From Nocardia amikacinitolerans NBRC 108937 (GTDB lineage: Bacteria; Actinomycetota; Actinomycetes; Mycobacteriales; Mycobacteriaceae), in assembly GCF_001612615.1 (NCBI RefSeq), contig NZ_BDAU01000014.1:62001-126000 (forward strand): a DNA stretch of 64,000 bases. Reading direction: 5' to 3'. Positions within the stretch are counted from its first letter, which is position 1. The number at the start of each line of letters is the position of its first letter. Made by a program: the position numbers and the translations under genes. Below the pieces are notes generated by a model. It saw only the letters and a program-made list of their open reading frames with translations, made no database searches and had not been told where the DNA came from. This document shows, in pieces, positions 58,964 through 64,000 of this stretch.

Positions 58964-60739
58964 ATGGGTTCCACCACAACCGACGGCGGAAATCGCGACA
59001 CCGCGCCGCGGAGTTCCCCTGCCCCGTCGGCTGAATCTGCCCCGACTCCCCTGCACTCCTCGTACTTCTGGCTGTTCCGAATTCTGCCGCTGCGCTGGGT
59101 GATTCCGGTGGCGCTCGTCGCCGTCGCCGCCTCGCTGGTCGCGGTGATCTTCGATGCCTCGGTGTGGGTCGTGGCCGGCGTATGTGCCGGTGTGCTCGTG
59201 CTCGGGCTGACACCACTGCCGCGCCGCAAGTCGCCGGCGGCCTGGCTGGACGAGGAAATCACCTTCCGTTGGCGCGCGTTTCGCAATCGTTGGGCAACTG
59301 TCGATCAGGCGCCGTTCGACGTACCGCTCCCCGAGGGCGGCACCTATGGAATGCGCTGGGACGGCTCGCGATTGCTCGTCATGCTGCGCGTGGAGGCGCA
59401 TCCGCGCACGGTGACGCTGCTGAGCCCGCAGTCGCTGATCTCCGACGACATGATGCCGCTGCCCGAGATCGCGCACTGCCTGGACCAGTTCGACATCGAG
59501 CTGGCCTCCATCGACGTGATCAGCACCGGAGCACGCACCGCGGGGCCCGGCCGCGTCTCGCAGCTCTACGAGCAGATTCTGGGCAGGCTGCCCGCGGTGG
59601 CGCACCGCACGGTGTGGGTGGTGCTGCGGCTGGACCCGCTGGCCAATGCCCCCGCGGTGGCGCGGCGCGGCGGCGGCGCCACCGGCACGCTGCGCACGGC
59701 CATCATCGCGACCCAGCGGGTGGCGAACCGACTTGCCGCCCAAGGCATCTCCACGGTCGTGCTGTCGGCGGCCGAGATCACCGCCGCGATCAACCAGCTC
59801 ACCAGGCACACGCCACTGGAGGAGTTCACCGAGACACCGCACAGCGTGGAACGCGACGGCATTCACTACACCACCTACCGGATGGCGCCGGAAGCTCTCG
59901 GGCCGCAAGGCTTCGCCGCGGTGTGGTCGACGCCGACGCTGGCGACCACCGTCACCATCCGTCTGCAGCGGGCCGCGGCACAGTCACCGCGCGACCTTGC
60001 CGCCAAACCAGGTGCCGCGGGCATCGAGGTGACCGCGTTGGTGCGTTTCGACACCAGGGACAAACCCGCCGTGGTCAAGGCCGACGGCCTGGTTCCCTTG
60101 CCGGGCAGCCAGTTCCGCGCCCTGCTGTACACGCTGCCGATCGCCCGCCGCGGCCGCCAGTTCAGCCCGGAAACCTATCTGGGCAAGCCGGATTCGCTGC
60201 TCACACTGCCGATGCCGATCGCAGGGTGCGGGCAGCTGATCGGCGCCGACACCTCCGGACAAGGCGTGGCGCTGCCCCTGGTCGGACACCAGGTCCGGCG
60301 GGTGGAGGTGATCGGATCGCTGCTGGTCGCCCAGCAGATGATCCTGCGCGCCATCGCGCTCGGCGCCTCGGTCGTGGTGCACACCAACCGTCACGACGCG
60401 TGGCGGCAGATGGCCGCCGACGTGGGTGTGCCCCAGTCCCTGACCATCGCGGCCTGGTCCGCGGCCGGGCAGCAGGCCAGCGCGCACCGCTCCGCCACCG
60501 TGATCGTCTACGACGGCATTCCGCCGACGGGGCACCACTCCGACGCCACCACCGTGCTGCTCCGCAATGCCCCGGCGACAATGGACGACCACTTCGACCC
60601 CGACGTCACCCTCGCCGAGGACCCGGAGACCGCCAACCTCGTCACGGTGCGCACGGCAGGTGTGACCACGCGCGTGCACATGGTGGCGACACCGGACGAA
60701 ATGCAGTACCTGCACACGGCTTTGGCCCTCGCCCGCTAG
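58964..60739 (+). CDS. eccE: EccE of the second ESX locus
   Basis: A 591-residue EccE. After a short polar N-terminus there are two membrane helices (WVIPVALVAVAASLVAVIF and VWVVAGVCAGVLVLGLTPL). The soluble domain has PEGGTYGMRWDGSRLLVMLR and MPLPEIAHCLDQFDIELAS, the same landmarks as the ESX-4 EccE at 23100. EccE lies at the periphery of the ESX membrane complex and has no known catalytic motif. The ATG at 58964 has only a weak ribosome site. A hairpin terminator follows at 60752. Confidence 0.9.
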   Translation: MGSTTTDGGNRDTAPRSSPAPSAESAPTPLHSSYFWLFRILPLRWVIPVALVAVAASLVAVIFDASVWVVAGVCAGVLVLGLTPLPRRKSPAAWLDEEITFRWRAFRNRWATVDQAPFDVPLPEGGTYGMRWDGSRLLVMLRVEAHPRTVTLLSPQSLISDDMMPLPEIAHCLDQFDIELASIDVISTGARTAGPGRVSQLYEQILGRLPAVAHRTVWVVLRLDPLANAPAVARRGGGATGTLRTAIIATQRVANRLAAQGISTVVLSAAEITAAINQLTRHTPLEEFTETPHSVERDGIHYTTYRMAPEALGPQGFAAVWSTPTLATTVTIRLQRAAAQSPRDLAAKPGAAGIEVTALVRFDTRDKPAVVKADGLVPLPGSQFRALLYTLPIARRGRQFSPETYLGKPDSLLTLPMPIAGCGQLIGADTSGQGVALPLVGHQVRRVEVIGSLLVAQQMILRAIALGASVVVHTNRHDAWRQMAADVGVPQSLTIAAWSAAGQQASAHRSATVIVYDGIPPTGHHSDATTVLLRNAPATMDDHFDPDVTLAEDPETANLVTVRTAGVTTRVHMVATPDEMQYLHTALALAR

Positions 60740-60751
60740 CCGAGCACACCG

Positions 60752-60789
60752 GAAAGCCCCGGCCATCCGCGAGGGTGACCGGGGCTTTC
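60752..60789. terminator. Bidirectional hairpin terminator with T-rich end
   Basis: An 11-bp stem (GAAAGCCCCGG / CCGGGGCTTTC) with a 16-base loop ends in CTTTCT. It separates convergent eccE and the WXG100-like gene. Confidence 0.85.
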
Positions 60790-60805
60790 TCGTTGCGAAC
60801 CCGGA

Positions 60806-61087
60806 TCAGAAGGAGTTGTAGACCTTCTTGTCAGCGGCGAACGCGTTGTTGAACGCGCCGTCGATGGCGTTGCGCAGGGCCTGCATCTTGGTGTGGGTGT
60901 CGTTGAGCTCCTCGAGCAGGGAGTTGGCCTTCACGGTGAAGGACTCCAGCGCCTCGTTCTCTTCCCAAGCCCTGGAGACCAGCTTGTCCCTCGCGGCGAC
61001 GAAGGCGTCCTTGTAGCCGTCGAGATCCGTGTAGTACTGGTCCATTTCGCTGATCAGCTGGTCGTGTACCTGCTTGGTGTACTTCAT
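60806..61087 (-). CDS. WXG100-like ESX substrate (WEE variant)
   Basis: A 93-residue helical-hairpin protein. The turn has AWEENEAL near residue 41, so the usual WXG glycine is glutamate. The two predicted helices are about 35 residues each, with acidic-basic heptads. CGAAAGGAGAGC lies before the ATG. The last residues are DKKVYNSF. It lies 25 bp after the canonical WXG100 gene on the same strand, and the two products probably form a heterodimer. The exact Esx name cannot be assigned. Confidence 0.82.
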   Translation of the reverse strand: MKYTKQVHDQLISEMDQYYTDLDGYKDAFVAARDKLVSRAWEENEALESFTVKANSLLEELNDTHTKMQALRNAIDGAFNNAFAADKKVYNSF

Positions 61088-61112
61088 GGCGCTCTCCTTT
61101 CGAGCGGTGGTG

Positions 61113-61412
61113 TCAGATCAGGTTGGTGAGGGCGTCCACGTTCTCCGGATCGACGTTCCCGAGGGTCGTGTTGCCCTCGGAGATGGTCTGGTTCAGCTCG
61201 TCGATCTTGGTGTTGATGCGGGTGGTCTCCTCCTGCCAAGCCGTGGAGGCCTTCTGGCCGGCGACGGCGGCGTCACCCTCCCAGCCCGAGCGGGCCGCGT
61301 CGAAGGTTTCCTGCACGGCCGAGATGGTCTTCTTGATGCCCTCGACGGCCTGCATGTATTCATCGACGACCGCAGCAGCTTCGGCCTCGGTAAAACTTGT
61401 CTGTCCGGACAT
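61113..61412 (-). CDS. WXG100 family ESX substrate (canonical WEG)
   Basis: A 99-residue WXG100 protein. WEG is in ARSGWEGDAAVAG near residue 44, between two helices (VVDEYMQAVEGIKKTISAVQ and TTRINTKIDELNQTISEG). No signal peptide is present, as expected. It is the upstream member of a pair with the gene at 60806. Together with espG, PPE and PE genes upstream it forms the substrate operon of the second ESX locus. Confidence 0.9.
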   Translation of the reverse strand: MSGQTSFTEAEAAAVVDEYMQAVEGIKKTISAVQETFDAARSGWEGDAAVAGQKASTAWQEETTRINTKIDELNQTISEGNTTLGNVDPENVDALTNLI

Positions 61413-61501
61413 TGTTCACCTCATCATGTCGGTGTGATTTTTGTGTTCCGCTGCGCAGAGGCCGCGGTAGTTCGGTCGGTTCGTGAGTTCCGATGCGTTG
61501 A

Positions 61502-62290
61502 CTAGGGCATCCACCTTCCTCCGGGCAGGGTTTCGATCAGCGCCGAGATCGCCTGGGCGATCCGGTGATCGGTTCCCGGGGTGAAGGTCGACCAGACCCG
61601 CAGGTCCGGCGCAGCGCCGGGACTGGCGGCGATCCGACCACGCGAGGTGTCGTACACCGCTACCGCTCCGGACGTTCTGGTGGTCACGCCGTCGTCGTAG
61701 GCATAGGCGACGATCTCGGCGTGCGCGTGGCAGCTGGACATTGCCAGCCCGAACTCGATGGCATCGCGTTCGGCCACACCGCGGGCGTAGAAGATATCGG
61801 AGTAATCGCTGGATCTCGTTGCTTCGTCGAGTCTTTCGCGCAGTTCCTCGACCGGCGCGCTGATGCTCGGGATGTCGGCGGCCGATGCGCGGCCGAGCGC
61901 TTCGAGCACCGGCCGGGCCAGCGCTTGGCCGCCGCCGTCGCACCAGATGGTGCGCACGTCGAAGGTGTCGCCGGTGCGGGTGGCCAGCGCGTGCTGAGCT
62001 CCCTTGCGCGCCACGCAGACCTGTCGGGTCCCCGACTCGGTGTAGATCCGGGCCGCGAGCTCGCGATCCGGGTTGGCAAGGACGAACAGCGCGTCGGTCA
62101 GGTCGGCGTCGACATCGTCGTAGGTGTCGACCAAGCCGGCCGCGCGCAGGTCGGCGATCGCCTGGTCGCGCGCCGCCTGCCAGGCATCGACCGAATCCTG
62201 CTGCGGTCCGACCCCGAGCACCAGCGGCAGGGTCTGCACGCCGAGCAGGTCGGACACCGCGAGCAGCCCATCGTTGGTCATCGTCGTCAT
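61502..62290 (-). CDS. espG: ESX secretion-associated protein EspG
   Basis: A 262-residue EspG-family protein. Landmarks are the N-terminal LLAVSDLLGVQTLPLVLGVG, the central LFVLANPDRELAARIY and QVCVARKGAQHALATRTGD, and the C-terminal IAQAISALIETLPGGRW. The pattern matches EspG proteins, cytosolic chaperones that bind the tip of PPE proteins in PE-PPE dimers and keep them soluble for secretion. The ATG at 62290 overlaps the PPE-like gene stop (ATGA), so the chaperone is translationally coupled to its likely client. Confidence 0.85.
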   Translation of the reverse strand: MTTMTNDGLLAVSDLLGVQTLPLVLGVGPQQDSVDAWQAARDQAIADLRAAGLVDTYDDVDADLTDALFVLANPDRELAARIYTESGTRQVCVARKGAQHALATRTGDTFDVRTIWCDGGGQALARPVLEALGRASAADIPSISAPVEELRERLDEATRSSDYSDIFYARGVAERDAIEFGLAMSSCHAHAEIVAYAYDDGVTTRTSGAVAVYDTSRGRIAASPGAAPDLRVWSTFTPGTDHRIAQAISALIETLPGGRWMP

Positions 62291-63258
62291 GCCGCCCCCG
62301 ATGCCGTTGCCCTCGGCGCGGGTTCGGCGGCGCCGCCGATCACCGCTGGGGCAGCGGCGAATCCGGCGTCGACCTCGAACGGCTTGTCCGGCTGCGCGGA
62401 AGCCGCGCCTGCCCGCAGCGTACGGTCGTCGTCCTGCATGGCCGCGGCGGGCGCCATCGCGGCCGGAACGCCCATGCGGCTCGTCGACGACGAATCGCCC
62501 GCCACCGGAGCCGTTTCCACGGGCAGCGGCGTCGGCTCGGCGGTGGCGGCCACGGCCTGCGTGGTGTACGCCGCCTTCGCCCGCGGCGGCGGTGTTGCCT
62601 TGGCGAACGCCGCGGCGAACGAGGCGGGCAAGGCGGTCGCGGGCACGGCCGTTGGACGCGCCTCGGCCACGGCCTGCTCGGCTTCCAGCGCGGCACTGTT
62701 GGCGATGACCGGTGGCGTGGTCTGCGTCCACGGCGTCTCCAGCGGCTTGGTCGCCTCTTCGTAGACGCGCATGACCCTGGCCGCGTTGACCTTGGCCAGA
62801 TCCTGTTCGGCGTCGATATCGGCGGCCGCGCCGACCAGGGGCGCACCCAGCCCGGCGCCGATCGCCTCCACCGACTTCTTCGCCTCTTCCAGTGCGGCGA
62901 TCTCGGCGACGTGCGGCATGGCCAGCCGGGCCACCTCGTAGGCCAGCGCTTGCGAGCCGGTCTTGGCGGCGTTCTGGGCCGCGGAACCGGCCGCCTCCAG
63001 CAGCCACTCCCGCAATTTGGTTATCCGGTCCAGGATCTCCGGGCTCGTCTCCGAACGCCAGGATTCGCCGATGGCCTTGACGATCTGATCGTATTCGGGC
63101 ACCGCGGCGCCGAAACTCACGCCGAGACGGGTCCAGGCCTGGGCCGCTTCGGCCATCGGCACCGTGCCGGGACCGGTAGTCAGATCCTTGGCGAGTTTCT
63201 CCGTTGGCCTGGCCTCCCAGACCACGCCGGTGAAACCAGGGATCGGCGGTTCGACCAT
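62287..63258 (-). CDS. PPE-like ESX substrate
   Basis: A 323-residue protein. The N-terminal 180 residues have the PPE layout: MVEPPIPGFTGVVWEARPTE, AEAAQAWTRLG and a helical bundle (EILDRITKLREWLLEAAGSA; VEAIGAGLGAPLVGAAADID). The PP motif near the start and VVWEARP at the position of the PPE motif support the call, although the exact Pro-Pro-Glu is EPPIPG here. The rest is Ala/Pro-rich and disordered. GGGGGACAG precedes the ATG. It lies 17 bp after the PE-like gene, and the pair is the probable client of EspG. Confidence 0.78.
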   Translation of the reverse strand: MVEPPIPGFTGVVWEARPTEKLAKDLTTGPGTVPMAEAAQAWTRLGVSFGAAVPEYDQIVKAIGESWRSETSPEILDRITKLREWLLEAAGSAAQNAAKTGSQALAYEVARLAMPHVAEIAALEEAKKSVEAIGAGLGAPLVGAAADIDAEQDLAKVNAARVMRVYEEATKPLETPWTQTTPPVIANSAALEAEQAVAEARPTAVPATALPASFAAAFAKATPPPRAKAAYTTQAVAATAEPTPLPVETAPVAGDSSSTSRMGVPAAMAPAAAMQDDDRTLRAGAASAQPDKPFEVDAGFAAAPAVIGGAAEPAPRATASGAA

Positions 63259-63275
63259 CTGTCCCCCGCTTCGCG

Positions 63276-63572
63276 TTAGGCCGACGCCCCGAGACCAGCG
63301 GCGTTCTCGGTATCCATCACCACGAGCGACTGCGACTGCGAGCGCAGCGCGGCGGCCAGTTTGCGTAGTTCGAGAACGCCGGCGGTCGCGGCTTCGTCGT
63401 AGGAGGCGGCAACACCGCGCAGCGTCTGCGCGGCACGCTGTGAAACTTCGTCCAGCCCAGCGGCTTCCACGGCCAGTGCCGGCGTGTTGGCCTTCAGATC
63501 GGCTTCCAGCCGGTCCGCGAGGGCGTCCAGCGCGGTGGCGGACTTGATAGCCCCGGCGCGATCGAATTCCAT
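63276..63572 (-). CDS. PE-like ESX substrate
   Basis: A 98-residue two-helix protein of PE length. It has ALDALADRLEADLKANTPAL and AAGLDEVSQRAAQTLRGVA, like PE proteins, but the Pro-Glu near the N-terminus is absent (MEFDRAGAIKSA). ATAGGAGGACGTC precedes the ATG. The Tyr in ASYDEAATAG could be part of a YxxxD/E-type signal, but the acidic residue is misplaced. It precedes the PPE-like gene, as PE does in mycobacteria. The call rests on size, helix layout and context. Confidence 0.7.
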   Translation of the reverse strand: MEFDRAGAIKSATALDALADRLEADLKANTPALAVEAAGLDEVSQRAAQTLRGVAASYDEAATAGVLELRKLAAALRSQSQSLVVMDTENAAGLGASA

Positions 63573-63584
63573 GACGTCCTCCTA

Positions 63585-64000
63585 TCAGAGGGTGAGTGCC
63601 TGGTCCGGCGGTTCGTTGAGTCCATCTGCGTTGGCCGCGCCGACCACCGGCAGCGAGGCGCCTTCGATATCGCCGACCATCTCGTTGCCGTGCGAGGCGG
63701 ACACCAGTTCGCCGCGCAAGCCGTTCGTGGCGTCCTCCGCGCCGCGGGCCATGCCTGCGGCCGCCATCGGCGACATCGGCATCATGCCGCCAGGCGAGCT
63801 CGCCGCCGTGGTGCTGCTGCGGGCCGCCGAACTGGCGCCCGCCTGCATCGCCGAGGCCGGATTGCCGACGCCGTTCGCGCCCGCCGCGCCCAGATTGCCC
63901 GCCGTGCGGCCGTCGACCCAGGGGCTGAGCTGGCGCGCCGCGGCGGCCACGGCGCCGCCGCCACCACCGAGACCGCCGATTCCGGCGCCGCCGCCGGACT
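63585..64000 (-). CDS. Gly/Met-rich ESX-associated protein, truncated by window edge
   Basis: The frame is open to the right edge (codons to 63999 read Gly/Ala-rich: SGGGAGIGGLGGGGGAV), so only the C-terminal part, about 138 residues, is seen; the apparent start at 63950 is probably internal. It contains SPGGMMPMSPMAAAGMARGA, a Gly/Met/Pro pattern common in the C-terminal parts of EspB- and PPE-like ESX substrates. It ends NEPPDQALTL. It is upstream of and probably co-transcribed with the PE-like gene. A secreted ESX substrate is likely, but this is inferred from context. Confidence 0.6.
   Translation of the reverse strand, partial: SGGGAGIGGLGGGGGAVAAAARQLSPWVDGRTAGNLGAAGANGVGNPASAMQAGASSAARSSTTAASSPGGMMPMSPMAAAGMARGAEDATNGLRGELVSASHGNEMVGDIEGASLPVVGAANADGLNEPPDQALTL

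Overview
The window is GC-rich, densely coded actinobacterial chromosome, most likely Nocardia or a very close relative in Mycobacteriales. This rests on two ESX (type VII) secretion loci, PE/PPE-like and EspG proteins, an array of lipoproteins of a kind I associate with Nocardia, and an alpha-operon block (infA-rpmJ-rpsM-rpsK-rpsD-rpoA-rplQ, then truA) near an ESX-4 locus, as in Mycobacterium tuberculosis.

Layout: (1) 1-7149 holds six tandem paralogous secreted lipoproteins, the first cut by the window edge. They fall into three sub-families arranged C-A-B-A-B-C. (2) 7292-8911 is a membrane Ser/Thr kinase of PknB architecture. (3) 9327-24743 is an ESX-4-type locus: two WXG100-like proteins, an Rv3446c-like membrane protein, EccC, EccD, MycP, EccB and EccE. 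It is interrupted between mycP and eccB by hypX (carbon monoxide ligand synthesis for NiFe-hydrogenase) and a potassium-channel-like gene. (4) 24751-36218 is housekeeping and accessory: flavin reductase, NmrA-like and epimerase-like Rossmann proteins, MTA phosphorylase, EamA exporter, a CsoR repressor with its operator, a four-gene MHS transporter/two-component/TAXI-binding-protein unit, an F420-type oxidoreductase, and an Hsp20 gene behind a perfect CIRCE element. (5) 36267-41367 is truA and the alpha operon with rpmJ and infA. (6) 41652-64000 is a second, larger ESX locus: a 1330-residue EspI-like ParA/MinD ATPase with a repetitive Pro/Gly/His-rich arm, a DUF4254-like protein, a GntR regulator with a GNAT acetyltransferase, EccC, MycP, EccD, EccA, EccB, EccE, a WXG100 pair, EspG, a PPE-like protein, a PE-like protein and a Gly/Met-rich protein cut by the right edge.

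How it fits together: each ESX locus encodes a near-complete machine. EccB/C/D/E form the inner-membrane channel, MycP is the mycosin protease and the WXG100 proteins are substrates. Only the second locus has the cytosolic factors EccA and EspG and the PE/PPE-type substrates that EspG normally chaperones. Convergent gene pairs are separated by strong symmetric hairpins (near 10015, 18682, 46000, 57344 and 60752). Stop/start overlaps (GTGA, ATGA, TGATG) indicate translational coupling in several operons.

No tRNA, rRNA, insertion sequence, phage gene or CRISPR array was seen. A single type I-E-like CRISPR-repeat-like sequence lies beside rplQ. All calls come from reading the sequence; no database search was run.
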